Below are positions 53,488-62,636 of a DNA stretch of 64,000 nt, piece by piece. The stretch's first letter is position 1, and every line of letters starts with the position of its first letter. The notes beneath the pieces are model-generated. The model saw only the letters and a program-made list of their open reading frames with translations, was not told the DNA's origin and ran no database searches. This DNA is from Dysgonomonas sp. 511 (GTDB lineage Bacteria > Bacteroidota > Bacteroidia > Bacteroidales > Dysgonomonadaceae): contig NZ_QVMQ01000013.1 in NCBI RefSeq assembly GCF_010501105.1, positions 21,917 through 85,916 on the forward strand, in the 5' to 3' direction. The translations under genes were made by a program, and so were the position numbers.

Positions 53488-54438
53488 TCATTTTGTCAAA
53501 CTCCGTTCTTTTCGAAGTGTGCCTTTTAAGTATGCCTCCGTATAACGGTTTATTGCAGTTAACATATATATTGCAACAATGACGATTGCGATAATACCAA
53601 AAATCTTTGTTAGAGTCTTATTCCGCAGGCAATATCCCAATGTAGCGAATATCAGGAACGAAAATAACAAAGCTATCGCGTTCAAGTTCCGTTTGTAACT
53701 TTCAAAACGGTACTCACCCAGAAGCATACTGCTCTCAGCAAGCCCTGCGGCTTCTTCATACAATTGAATCTGCTGTATATTGTTTATAGAATCGTTGTTG
53801 ACGTGCGGTGTTTGGGCATATTGGTACTCAACTCCCAATTGTTGCAATTTATAAGCTTCGTAAGCCTCTTCGGCCTGCTTGGATGGCAATGAAGATAATA
53901 ACCTGCCGCATTCATCAATTTGCTTACTCTGTTGATCTTTGACAGAATCCATCCTGTAACTCAACTTTTCTCCGGATAAAACCCCGGTGCTATAATCTTC
54001 GAAATTTGGTATTTTGTAAAAGTCATTCTTATCATCGATTGCACGCGGATACGAACCCGACTTTATTTCCCAGAGCCTTTCCATCGACTGTGCTTTAAGC
54101 TTGGGTTGTATATCCCAATCGAAAAAACAGACTACAGCCGACAATAGCAGGAAACAGGCAAAACCGATCCCCAGCGCCTTAAAAAAGGCAGTTGCTCCGC
54201 CCTCAGTCAATTGTCTGAAAGCTACAAACGATGCTACAGATGTAGCCAAACAAAGAGAAGCCGGCAATAGTAATGCAGATGCTATCGCGCAAAACCGGAA
54301 TGCAAAACTAAGAGGTGTCGAATGATAAAGAAACTGATCGGTATATTCCATTGCTGCCGACACTGTGGCCAACAATTGCGCTACAACAAATGTTATAACA
54401 AAGTATTTCCAGGATCTCCGGTTGAAAATTTCAGCCAT
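53488..54438 (-). CDS. Membrane protein of unknown function
   Basis: A 316-residue protein with three N-terminal hydrophobic segments (about 12-30, 44-72 and 85-107), a large hydrophilic middle (about 110-235) and two C-terminal helices (about 247-268 and 275-293). The pattern of early helices plus AFFKALGIGFACFLLL before a periplasmic-looking loop faintly recalls LptF/LptG permeases, but the protein is shorter and no motif proves it. It stands alone between convergent and divergent genes. Confidence 0.6.
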   Translation of the reverse strand: MAEIFNRRSWKYFVITFVVAQLLATVSAAMEYTDQFLYHSTPLSFAFRFCAIASALLLPASLCLATSVASFVAFRQLTEGGATAFFKALGIGFACFLLLSAVVCFFDWDIQPKLKAQSMERLWEIKSGSYPRAIDDKNDFYKIPNFEDYSTGVLSGEKLSYRMDSVKDQQSKQIDECGRLLSSLPSKQAEEAYEAYKLQQLGVEYQYAQTPHVNNDSINNIQQIQLYEEAAGLAESSMLLGEYRFESYKRNLNAIALLFSFLIFATLGYCLRNKTLTKIFGIIAIVIVAIYMLTAINRYTEAYLKGTLRKERSLTK

Positions 54439-54636
54439 GTTAAGTAAGGCGATTAGTTAATATTATTGAGTGTCAAAGTTAAAAAGATTTTCCTTTATTG
54501 CACCATGATATTTTTTGCAGGAAGATAAGCATTCTGTTTGCGAACGGTTCAAAATAGATTGTCAAAATCTTCCTGATACCTAAAAATTTATATACCTTTA
54601 AACTCATTTTATAACAGAAAGTCAATTTTACAGCAT

Positions 54637-55278
54637 ATGAAAGTAAAAACATTTGAATTTAATCCGATCAGCGAAAATACATACATAGCCTACGACGAAA
54701 CCAACGAATGCGTAATCATAGACCCCGGCTGTTTTTTTCCTGATGAGAAGTCGCACCTTCTCAATTTTATCCTTGACAACGAACTGGTTGTCAAACATCT
54801 TTTAAATACACACTTGCACTTCGACCATATATTCGGCAATAGTTTCGTACACGAACAATTCCACATAGAACCCGAAGCCAATAAAGGAGACGAATTTCTA
54901 CTCGAACAATATACCACGCAACTATCTATGTTCGGTTTTAGCAACACCGTAGAAGAACCTCCCAAAATAGGGAGATACCTGAACGAAAACGATGTAGTCA
55001 CATTTGGCAACCAACGGCTGATCGTTTTGCAGATTCCGGGGCACTCTCCGGGCAGTATCGTCTTCTACAATCAGGATGCAGGATGCGTGTTTGTCGGCGA
55101 TGTGCTGTTCCGAAGCAGCGTAGGACGTTCCGACCTTGCCGGAGGCGACCACAGGCTATTGATACAAGGTATTAAGGAAAAGCTGCTTACACTTCCGGGC
55201 GAAACGGTTGTTTATTCAGGCCATGGCCCGCAGACCACTGTCAAAGACGAAATCAGAAGTAATTTTTACCTACAATAA
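54637..55278 (+). CDS. MBL-fold hydrolase (glyoxalase-II-like)
   Basis: A 213-residue metallo-beta-lactamase fold hydrolase. The zinc motif is NTHLHFDHIFGN (HxHxDH), followed by the histidine in PGHSPGSIVFYNQD, the acidic VFVGDVLFRSSVGRSDL and the last histidine SGHGPQTT. This resembles small glyoxalase-II-like hydrolases, usually thought to act on thioesters. It lies 15 bases upstream of gcvP and may be co-transcribed. Confidence 0.92.
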   Translation: MKVKTFEFNPISENTYIAYDETNECVIIDPGCFFPDEKSHLLNFILDNELVVKHLLNTHLHFDHIFGNSFVHEQFHIEPEANKGDEFLLEQYTTQLSMFGFSNTVEEPPKIGRYLNENDVVTFGNQRLIVLQIPGHSPGSIVFYNQDAGCVFVGDVLFRSSVGRSDLAGGDHRLLIQGIKEKLLTLPGETVVYSGHGPQTTVKDEIRSNFYLQ

Positions 55279-55293
55279 ATCTATAAGAACCTC

Positions 55294-58146
55294 ATGAAAA
55301 GCGAGAAATTCCAAGACCGCCACATTGGCATCAATACAGAAGATGAGAAAAAGATGTTGGCAAAGATTAGCCTCAACTCACTGGACGGACTAATAGACCA
55401 GGCAATTCCGCAAGACATCCGCCTACCCAATCCTATCAGGTTGCCCGAAGCACTGAGCGAACACGAATATGCCGAAGAAATGGCCTTGATGGCATCTAAA
55501 AACCGCATTTGTGCATCATATATAGGTATGGGCTGGTACGACACGGTCGTTCCGGCGGCAATATACCGCAATGTTTTCGAAAATCCGGTATGGTACACTT
55601 CATATACGCCCTATCAGGCAGAAATATCGCAAGGACGGCTCGAAGCATTGCTCAATTACCAGACAATGGTGAGCGAACTCACCGGTTTGCCATTATCCAA
55701 CTGCTCGCTGCTCGACGAAGCAACTGCTGGCGCCGAAGCGGCCGCTATGATGTTTGCCCTGCGCAGCCGCGACCAGATAAAAACGGGAGTAAACAAATTA
55801 TTTGTCGATAATAATATTTTCCCTCAAACACTGGCTGTAATCAATACCCGTTGCCAGCCGCAAGGAATAGAGGTGGTGACAGGAGATTACAAGTCGGCAG
55901 ACCTTTCTGAAGGATTTTTCGGAGTTGTCGTCCAGTATCCCAATTCGAATGGCAGTATCGTTGATTATACAGACTTTGCAAAAAAAGCTCAGGAAGCCGG
56001 CTGCAAAATTGCAGTGGCAACAGACCTTATGGCTCTTACCCTGCTTGTCCCTCCCGGAGAATGGGGTGCGGATATCGCATTCGGCAGCAGCCAGCGTTTT
56101 GGTGTGCCTATGTTTTACGGCGGGCCTTCTGCCGGATTCTTTGCTACGAAAGAAGATTATAAACGGAATGTTCCGGGACGTATCATCGGCATATCGAAAG
56201 ACGCCTATGGCAAGCAAGCTTTGCGAATGGCTTTGCAAACCCGCGAACAGCATATCAAACGCGAAAAAGCGACATCGAATATATGTACGGCGCAGGCTCT
56301 ACTGGCTACAATGGCAGGATTCTATGCCGTTTACCATGGGCCGGAAGGTCTAAAACGTATAGCTAGGCGCATACATTCGGCAACAGCCCTTATAGCCGAC
56401 GAATTGAAAGTATTAGGCTATGAAGTACAGAACGAGCAATATTTCGATACGCTGAAAATCGGACTTCCAAGTAATGTTTCACAACAATCGTTGCGCGACT
56501 TTGCCGAGATGCGGGATATCAACCTGCGTTATTTCCCTACAGGAGAAGTTGGGATAAGCATCGACGAAACAATTACGCCATACAAGGCTCACGAGCTGTT
56601 GGCCGTATTTTCGCTGGCAGCAGGGCGCACCGAAGTATTTATGATAGACGACCTGCCCGAAAAGCTGATTATAAAAGACGGTTTCCTGCGCAAAAGTGAG
56701 TATATGCAGCACGAAGTATTCAATAAGTACCATACCGAAACAGAGTTGATGCGCTATATCAAACGCCTCGACAGGAAAGACATATCACTCGCACATTCGA
56801 TGATATCGCTCGGTTCGTGTACCATGAAGCTTAATGCAGCATCGGAAATGCTACCTCTGGGACTGGCAGGCTTCCAAAATATCCACCCTTTTGCCCCTCA
56901 GTCGCAAACCCAGGGTTACTCTGAGCTAATTACAGAACTGGGCGAATACCTGAAAGAGATAACAGGCTTTGCTGGCGTCAGCTTTCAGCCTAACTCGGGT
57001 GCGGCCGGCGAATATGCAGGGCTGATGACGATACGCAAATATCAGGAAAGCATCGGGCAAGGGCATCGTAATATCATACTTATCCCGGCATCGGCTCACG
57101 GCACAAATCCGGCATCGGCCATACAGGCAGGATATGAGACTGTTACCATAGACTGCGATGCTCAGGGCAACGTTGTTGTAGATGACTTATCGGCAAAAGC
57201 TGAACAATACAAAGACAATCTGGCAGGATGTATGATTACCTATCCTTCCACACATGGTATCTTCGAAAAAGAGATCAGGAAAATGTGTGAAATCGTACAC
57301 CAATTTGGCGGACAAGTATATATGGACGGTGCAAATATGAATGCACAGGTAGGGCTTACCAATCCGGGCTTTATCGGTGCCGATGTTTGCCACCTGAACT
57401 TGCATAAAACATTTGCCATACCTCATGGCGGCGGCGGTCCGGGCGAAGGCCCTATATGCGTAGCCGAACATTTGGTGCAGTTTTTGCCGCATCATCCGGA
57501 GTTGGACGGCAGCACGCTGAATACTGTTGCTTCTGCGCCTTACGGCAGTGCCGGCATACTCCCTATCACGTATGGGTATATCCGCATGATGGGAAGCGAA
57601 GGACTTACCCGGGCGACAAAAATTGCCATATTAAGTGCCAATTACCTGGCTGAGTGCCTGAAAGATACTTATGGCATTGTATATCGTGGAACTACAGGAC
57701 GCGTAGGGCACGAACTGATTCTGGAGTGCCGGAACATAAAAGACAGTTCGGGTATCACCGAATCGGATATTGCCAAACGGCTTATTGATTACGGATACCA
57801 TGCGCCAACCCTTTCGTTCCCTGTACACGGCACATTGATGATTGAGCCGACAGAAAGTGAAAGTTTGAACGAACTCGACCGGTTTGTGGACGTCATGAAC
57901 CAGATATGGGAAGAGATAAAGGAAGTGGAAAACGGGACATACACCAAAGAAGATAACGTGCTGGTAAACGCGCCGCATCCCGAATATGAAGTATGTGCCG
58001 ACGAATGGAACCACGCATATCCGCGTTCGAAAGCGGCTTACCCTCTCGGATTTGTAAAAGATAACAAGTTCTGGGTAAACGTTGCACGGATCGACAACGC
58101 ATTTGGCGACCGCAACCTGGTTGCTTGCCTGTGCGACATGGGATAA
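55294..58146 (+). CDS. gcvP: Glycine dehydrogenase (decarboxylating), fused P-protein
   Basis: The PLP-dependent P-protein of the glycine cleavage system, 950 residues, with the two halves (P1 and P2) fused. The N-terminal part has RHIGINTEDEKKML. The PLP lysine lies in HLNLHKTFAIPHGGGGPG near residue 705. SLGSCTMKLNA and QPNSGAAGEYAGL are typical P2 motifs. The enzyme works with the H, T and L proteins, none of which is adjacent; lpdA lies 35 kb away. Length is normal. Confidence 0.97.
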   Translation: MKSEKFQDRHIGINTEDEKKMLAKISLNSLDGLIDQAIPQDIRLPNPIRLPEALSEHEYAEEMALMASKNRICASYIGMGWYDTVVPAAIYRNVFENPVWYTSYTPYQAEISQGRLEALLNYQTMVSELTGLPLSNCSLLDEATAGAEAAAMMFALRSRDQIKTGVNKLFVDNNIFPQTLAVINTRCQPQGIEVVTGDYKSADLSEGFFGVVVQYPNSNGSIVDYTDFAKKAQEAGCKIAVATDLMALTLLVPPGEWGADIAFGSSQRFGVPMFYGGPSAGFFATKEDYKRNVPGRIIGISKDAYGKQALRMALQTREQHIKREKATSNICTAQALLATMAGFYAVYHGPEGLKRIARRIHSATALIADELKVLGYEVQNEQYFDTLKIGLPSNVSQQSLRDFAEMRDINLRYFPTGEVGISIDETITPYKAHELLAVFSLAAGRTEVFMIDDLPEKLIIKDGFLRKSEYMQHEVFNKYHTETELMRYIKRLDRKDISLAHSMISLGSCTMKLNAASEMLPLGLAGFQNIHPFAPQSQTQGYSELITELGEYLKEITGFAGVSFQPNSGAAGEYAGLMTIRKYQESIGQGHRNIILIPASAHGTNPASAIQAGYETVTIDCDAQGNVVVDDLSAKAEQYKDNLAGCMITYPSTHGIFEKEIRKMCEIVHQFGGQVYMDGANMNAQVGLTNPGFIGADVCHLNLHKTFAIPHGGGGPGEGPICVAEHLVQFLPHHPELDGSTLNTVASAPYGSAGILPITYGYIRMMGSEGLTRATKIAILSANYLAECLKDTYGIVYRGTTGRVGHELILECRNIKDSSGITESDIAKRLIDYGYHAPTLSFPVHGTLMIEPTESESLNELDRFVDVMNQIWEEIKEVENGTYTKEDNVLVNAPHPEYEVCADEWNHAYPRSKAAYPLGFVKDNKFWVNVARIDNAFGDRNLVACLCDMG

Positions 58147-58224
58147 GAATAATATAAAACCCTATACTTTTTTAAACTAAATTTTATTTCATCTGTTTAT
58201 TCTATAACAAAAACAAACTAAATT

Positions 58225-58545
58225 ATGGATTTGAAGATTATTTTGATAGGTCTAATCTTATTATTAGGAGCAGGAAGCGCAGTTGTTTATGCGCAAAACA
58301 AAAAACCAAATGATAAGGAGACTGTAGTATTCGATGTTTCTTTACATTGCGAAAGTTGCCAGAAAAAAGTAGAAAAAAACATAGCATTCGAAAAGGGTGT
58401 TACCGACATGAAGGTAAACCTCGAAAACAAAACGGTGACAATCGTCTACAAGAAAAGCCAGACCAATGTGGAAAAACTTCAGGCTGCAATTGCAAAATTA
58501 GGCTACGAAGTGAAGGTACACACGCCAAATAAAGAAAAGAAGTAG
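58225..58545 (+). CDS. Exported heavy-metal-associated (HMA) domain protein
   Basis: A 106-residue protein. An N-terminal hydrophobic segment (IILIGLILLLGAGSAVVYAQ) acts as signal or anchor. The HMA domain (about 30-100) carries the metal-binding CxxC in SLHCESCQKKVEKN. ENKTVTIVYKKSQTNVEKLQ and GYEVKVHT complete the fold. It should bind copper or a similar soft metal in the periplasm. The next gene encodes an NlpE-like lipoprotein, another envelope/copper-linked type. Confidence 0.88.
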   Translation: MDLKIILIGLILLLGAGSAVVYAQNKKPNDKETVVFDVSLHCESCQKKVEKNIAFEKGVTDMKVNLENKTVTIVYKKSQTNVEKLQAAIAKLGYEVKVHTPNKEKK

Positions 58546-58605
58546 TTAAACAACAGGGCGGATAATACCGCCCTATATATCAATTCAATAACAAGAGAAG
58601 AACAG

Positions 58606-59058
58606 ATGAAAAAAGTTTTTATGATTATCGCAGTTACAGGTCTTTTGCTTAGCTGCGGTAACAATACTAAAAAAGAAAGCGAAGAAAAAGCTTCAGTCGA
58701 AGAGTTTTCGGAAATAGCAAAGAATGTGGTTGATAGCCATAATGCGAAAAATTCGCTGGATTACAAAGGCGAATATAAAGGGAAAGTGCCTACTGCCAGT
58801 GGCGAAGGCATGATCGTATCGATCACTTTGAGCGACAGCTCCTTTGTGAAAAAGGTAGAATATGTAGGCAAAAAGGGCGGTAAATTTGAAGAAAAAGGGA
58901 AATATACATGGAATGCCGAGGGTAATACTGTAATACTTGATGGTATAAAAGATGCCCCTAACAAATATTTTGTTGGCGAAAATACTTTGACCCAACTGGA
59001 TATGGATGGCAATAAGATCACAGGTGCTAATGCAGACATGTATATCCTTAAAAAGTAA
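58606..59058 (+). CDS. NlpE-like lipoprotein lacking the CxxC
   Basis: A 150-residue lipoprotein (signal ending GLLLSCGNN). The body resembles the N-terminal domain of NlpE: YKGEYKGKVPTASGEGMIVSITLSD matches the NlpE pattern Y-x-G-x-x-PCADC-x-G-I (core here KVPTASGEGMI). The two cysteines of that motif are replaced by Thr and Gly. The later GKYTWNAEGNTVILDGI and YFVGENTLTQLDMDGN fit the same domain. NlpE is known as an outer-membrane lipoprotein that senses copper and envelope stress; the Cys loss here makes that function uncertain. Confidence 0.82.
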   Translation: MKKVFMIIAVTGLLLSCGNNTKKESEEKASVEEFSEIAKNVVDSHNAKNSLDYKGEYKGKVPTASGEGMIVSITLSDSSFVKKVEYVGKKGGKFEEKGKYTWNAEGNTVILDGIKDAPNKYFVGENTLTQLDMDGNKITGANADMYILKK

Positions 59059-59074
59059 ATATAGAGCATAAAGT

Positions 59075-59104
59075 AAAAAGGAACGACCAAAATCGTTCCT
59101 TTTT
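59075..59104. terminator. Bidirectional terminator between NlpE-like and fumarase genes
   Basis: AAAAAGGAACGA pairs with TCGTTCCTTTTT around CCAAAA; A-tract and T-tract on both sides make it work for both convergent genes. Confidence 0.88.
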
Positions 59105-59124
59105 CGTTATATACATATTCTATC

Positions 59125-60765
59125 TCAACAAGATGTGCAATTTACAGGCTTCAACTGCTGGAAGAAGTCATTTCCCTTATCATCCACAAGGATAAATGCA
59201 GGGAAGTCGACCACCTCTATTTTCCAGATAGCCTCCATACCCAACTCCGGATATTCGAGACACTCAAGGCTCTTTATGCTATCCTGCGCAAGAATGGCAG
59301 CAGGACCACCGATACTTCCCAGGTAGAATCCTCCATGCTTTTTGCAGGCATCGGTCACCTGTTGGCTGCGATTGCCCTTAGCTATCATAATCAGGCTTCC
59401 TCCATGCGACTGGAACGAATCTACATACGAGTCCATACGGCCTGCCGTAGTAGGTCCCATAGAACCGCTTGCATATCCTTTCGGAGTTTTAGCCGGACCG
59501 GCGTAGTAGATAGGATGGTCTTTGATATATTGAGGAAGGTCTTCACCGTTGTCGATACGCTCCTGCAACTTGGCATGGGCGATGTCGCGCCCTACAATGA
59601 TAGTTCCGGTAAGCGACAAACGGGTGGAAACAGGGTATTTTGTCAATTCCGCCAGAATCTCCTTCATCGGGCGGTTGAGGTCTATTTTTACACCCCCGTC
59701 TTCTCCGGCTTGGCGAAGGGCTTCCGGTATCAGCCGGGCCGGGTTGTCTTCCAGTTTTTCGAGCCAGACACCGTCCTTGTTTATTTTTCCTTTTATATTA
59801 CGGTCTGCCGAGCACGAAACGCCCATTCCCACAGGGCAAGATGCTCCGTGGCGAGGCAAACGAACTACGCGTATGTCGTGTGCGAAGAACTTGCCGCCAA
59901 ACTGAGCACCCAAGCCTAGTTGCTGAGCAGCTTTGAGCAATTTCTCTTCCATTTCCAGGTCGCGGAAAGCACGTCCGCCTTCATTGCCCGAAGTAGGGAG
60001 GTTGTCGTAATATTTGGTTGATGCCAGTTTTACCGTCTTCAGGTTTGTTTCGGCAGAAGTACCTCCGATAACAAACGCAATATGATATGGCGGGCAGGCG
60101 GCTGTACCGAGCGATTTCATTTTTTCGATAAGGAATGTTTCCAGTTTTCCTGGTGTCAACAAAGCCTTTGTTTCCTGATACAGATATGTTTTATTCGCCG
60201 AGCCTCCTCCTTTGGCTACAAACAGGAATTTATATTCATTGCCCTGCACTGCATACAGGTCGATCTGTGCAGGCAGGTTAGTGCCTGTGTTCACCTCTTT
60301 GTACATATCGAGCGGCGCATTCTGGGAATAGCGCAGGTTGTCTTCGGTAAATGTATTGTAAACGCCTTTCGACAAAGCTTCTTCATCATTTGCACCAGTC
60401 CACACATTCTGTCCCTTTTTCCCCATGATGATGGCTGTTCCCGTATCCTGACAGAAAGGCAGCACACCTTTTGCAGAGATCTCGGAGTTGCGAAGGAAAG
60501 TCAGCGCAACGAATTTATCATTTTCGCTGGCTTCGGGATCGGATAGTATTTTTGCTACTTGTTCCTGATGCTCGGGGCGAAGAAGAAATTCTACATTATG
60601 AAACGCATGCTGAGCCAGTAATGTAAGGGCATCGGGCTCTATCTTGAGTACTTCCTGTCCTTCGAAATTAGCTGTAGATACATAATCTTTCGACAATAGA
60701 TAGTACTCTGTCGTGTCTTTTCCCAGGGGAAAGGTTTCCTGATACTTGAACGGAGGTGTTGCCAT
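59125..60765 (-). CDS. Fumarate hydratase class I (iron-sulfur)
   Basis: A 546-residue 4Fe-4S fumarase of the single-chain type, interconverting fumarate and malate. The candidate cluster cysteines are in [24 protein letters not shown] and the last region; CPVGMGVSC is also nearby. Substrate-site segments [13 protein letters not shown] and the C-terminal [12 protein letters not shown] are typical. A good Bacteroidota promoter lies upstream. Confidence 0.94.
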   Translation of the reverse strand: MATPPFKYQETFPLGKDTTEYYLLSKDYVSTANFEGQEVLKIEPDALTLLAQHAFHNVEFLLRPEHQEQVAKILSDPEASENDKFVALTFLRNSEISAKGVLPFCQDTGTAIIMGKKGQNVWTGANDEEALSKGVYNTFTEDNLRYSQNAPLDMYKEVNTGTNLPAQIDLYAVQGNEYKFLFVAKGGGSANKTYLYQETKALLTPGKLETFLIEKMKSLGTAACPPYHIAFVIGGTSAETNLKTVKLASTKYYDNLPTSGNEGGRAFRDLEMEEKLLKAAQQLGLGAQFGGKFFAHDIRVVRLPRHGASCPVGMGVSCSADRNIKGKINKDGVWLEKLEDNPARLIPEALRQAGEDGGVKIDLNRPMKEILAELTKYPVSTRLSLTGTIIVGRDIAHAKLQERIDNGEDLPQYIKDHPIYYAGPAKTPKGYASGSMGPTTAGRMDSYVDSFQSHGGSLIMIAKGNRSQQVTDACKKHGGFYLGSIGGPAAILAQDSIKSLECLEYPELGMEAIWKIEVVDFPAFILVDDKGNDFFQQLKPVNCTSC

Positions 60766-60799
60766 AATTCTTTATTTTTATTGATAGTTTTAATACTGA

Positions 60800-60830
60800 C
60801 AAAAATACTAAATTAATGCAACCTTTTCAA
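60800..60830 (-). promoter_or_regulatory. Promoter of the fumarase gene
   Basis: On the minus strand TTG (60828-60830) is followed after 20 bases by TATTTTTG (60800-60807), the Bacteroidota -33/-7 pair. It lies 34 bases upstream of the ATG. Confidence 0.65.
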
Positions 60831-60902
60831 TCTTTACCCATCTTTTAAAGATGAATTAGCATTAGAAAAGGTTATCTACAAGAGAGGCACACTTTCCCCT
60901 GT

Positions 60903-60950
60903 CTCAGGACTGTTAAGTTCTCAGTGAAATAATACTTTAGGGGAATAAAA
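60903..60950. repeat. Solo left arm of the MITE-like element of 9128-9295
   Basis: CTGTTAAGTTCTCAGTGAAA and the bases around it agree with 9126-9173 over 48 bases with several mismatches. The right arm is missing. This lies at the left flank of the kinase/nuclease/RNase J-like cassette. Confidence 0.55.
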
Positions 60951-61028
60951 ATAGGGTAATATGCGTTGCTTAGTTTTTTTTAACTAAAATTCGGTGTACT
61001 TTTTTTCTGCTCATTCGTATTTATATAT

Positions 61029-61703
61029 ATGGATATACTAAATATATTAAATGGAGTGAATACGCCTAACGAACAAGAAGTGACACTTGAAAAACAAGCC
61101 CGTAAAAAGGGTTTTTGGTTTGGGGATGAACGCAAAATTGATAAATGGGGATTTATTGGTAGTGGATGCGAAGCCCGTGTCTATGCGGATACAGACATTA
61201 CGAAAATATTGAAAGTAGTAAGTTATAATGTGTCTTGTCATAGTCCGAAGAGATTTTTGGATGAACGAATTGTATTATACAATTTGCTGTTTCCGGAAAC
61301 AGCATACGAGTTAATCGGTTTTGCAAAATACTATGACGATTTTTGTTTTGTAGTAAAACAGTCTTTTATAGAAGGATGTCGATTAGAGATGGAAGAGATT
61401 GAGGTCGAAATGCAAAAAAGAGGTTTTAATGCCTCCGGATATAAATTTGTGAACCAGGAATTTGCAGTTGAAGACCTACACCAAGGCAATGTTTTAAAAG
61501 ACAAGCAAGGGAATATCTTTGTCATCGATGCCATTCCCTCGTTTGTTAAAACAAACCAAGATGCAGATGTAGTCTTTAATGATTACTACCAACAACGTCG
61601 GGAAGATATGCAAAAATCTGTTGAAGAAATGGAGAAACACCCTCTTTCTTTCGAAAAAAAGAGAGAACAAACCCAATTCATTTTAAATAGTTTATACTTG
61701 TAA
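61029..61703 (+). CDS. Kinase-fold protein (polyvalent-protein-kinase-like)
   Basis: A 224-residue protein with the core of a small protein-kinase fold. A glycine-rich loop FIGSGCEARVY is near 42-52, an ATP-anchoring lysine in KILKVV near 62, and the catalytic loop VEDLHQGNVL (D149, N154) is followed by VIDAIPSF with D167 at the DFG aspartate position. This matches the Ser/Thr/Tyr kinase domain family found in polyvalent phage and mobile-element proteins. It is the first gene of a three-gene cassette with unusual AT-rich composition. Substrate unknown. Confidence 0.75.
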   Translation: MDILNILNGVNTPNEQEVTLEKQARKKGFWFGDERKIDKWGFIGSGCEARVYADTDITKILKVVSYNVSCHSPKRFLDERIVLYNLLFPETAYELIGFAKYYDDFCFVVKQSFIEGCRLEMEEIEVEMQKRGFNASGYKFVNQEFAVEDLHQGNVLKDKQGNIFVIDAIPSFVKTNQDADVVFNDYYQQRREDMQKSVEEMEKHPLSFEKKREQTQFILNSLYL

Positions 61704-61739
61704 GTTACGAAGAAGAGTCAATTCATTTAATAATATATC

Positions 61740-62636
61740 ATGAGTAAACAAACAAAAGGCACATTCGCAGCACTCGATCTTGAGCATGAAATCTTCGATA
61801 CATTGGCAATTGATAAGAACCCTCCTGGGTGGTGGCTTAAAATTCTAGACGATAACGAACTGTATGTTGAGGTCAGAAAGGATAACTACATCAATGTTTA
61901 TTTCTATGGCGGCTGCCTTCTCAAAATTACATATAACAAAATCACGAAAAGATTGCAGGCGGAAACTCATCGGAAGTATATGGGAGGAGATACTACGCTA
62001 ATCAAAAAAGGTGAATATCGGGTTTGTAGTGAAAAGTTAGAAAATCCGGGTTACCTACAAATTCTAAAAGAAAATATTAGAAAGATATATCTGAAAGACA
62101 ATGACGAAGGTGACAAAAAGCGAATAAAAGATAAATTGACGGTTTCTTCCGAAAAAAAAGTACAAGGAGAACTTATCTTAGATAATAGAAATTTATATGT
62201 TGATTCTGAGTTTGCGTATGCTCTTCCTAGGCAAAACACTGAGGGTAAAAATAAAGTCATACGTTTCGATTTAGTCAGTCTGGATAATGGGATGCTGAAA
62301 TTTGTAGAATTAAAATTGATTAGTGATCCTCGCTTACGAGGTGAGAATATTGATATTCTGAAACAAATGGAAAAATATAGCACCTATATTAAAGATAACA
62401 AGGATGAATTTGTTACTTATTACACTAAAGTTGCAGAAATAAAACATAGGATTGGCGTTTGGAAAAATAAACCAATTATCAAAGATATAGATCAGAGCCC
62501 AATACTTTTACTTGTCAACAATTATCGTTCTCCTTTACCTAAAGGTCGTCGCACAGAGCGTATTGAAGATATTGAATGTATATTGAAAAAAGAAAATATT
62601 GATTATCAAATCTTAGATTATTCAAAATGCAAATAA
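61740..62636 (+). CDS. PD-(D/E)XK nuclease candidate, RecB-like
   Basis: A 298-residue protein. The C-terminal part shows the restriction-endonuclease-like core: E157 (DSEFAYALP), D177 (VIRFDLVSLD), then ELK at 190-192 (MLKFVELKLIS), giving D-12x-ExK. About 17 residues later comes QMEKY (Q209-Y213), the QxxxY motif of RecB/Cas4-type nucleases. The N-terminal 120 residues are of unknown fold (WWLKILDDNELYVEV). It starts 36 bases after the kinase gene and overlaps the following gene by 10 bases. I infer a nuclease; no biochemical family name is certain. Confidence 0.65.
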   Translation: MSKQTKGTFAALDLEHEIFDTLAIDKNPPGWWLKILDDNELYVEVRKDNYINVYFYGGCLLKITYNKITKRLQAETHRKYMGGDTTLIKKGEYRVCSEKLENPGYLQILKENIRKIYLKDNDEGDKKRIKDKLTVSSEKKVQGELILDNRNLYVDSEFAYALPRQNTEGKNKVIRFDLVSLDNGMLKFVELKLISDPRLRGENIDILKQMEKYSTYIKDNKDEFVTYYTKVAEIKHRIGVWKNKPIIKDIDQSPILLLVNNYRSPLPKGRRTERIEDIECILKKENIDYQILDYSKCK

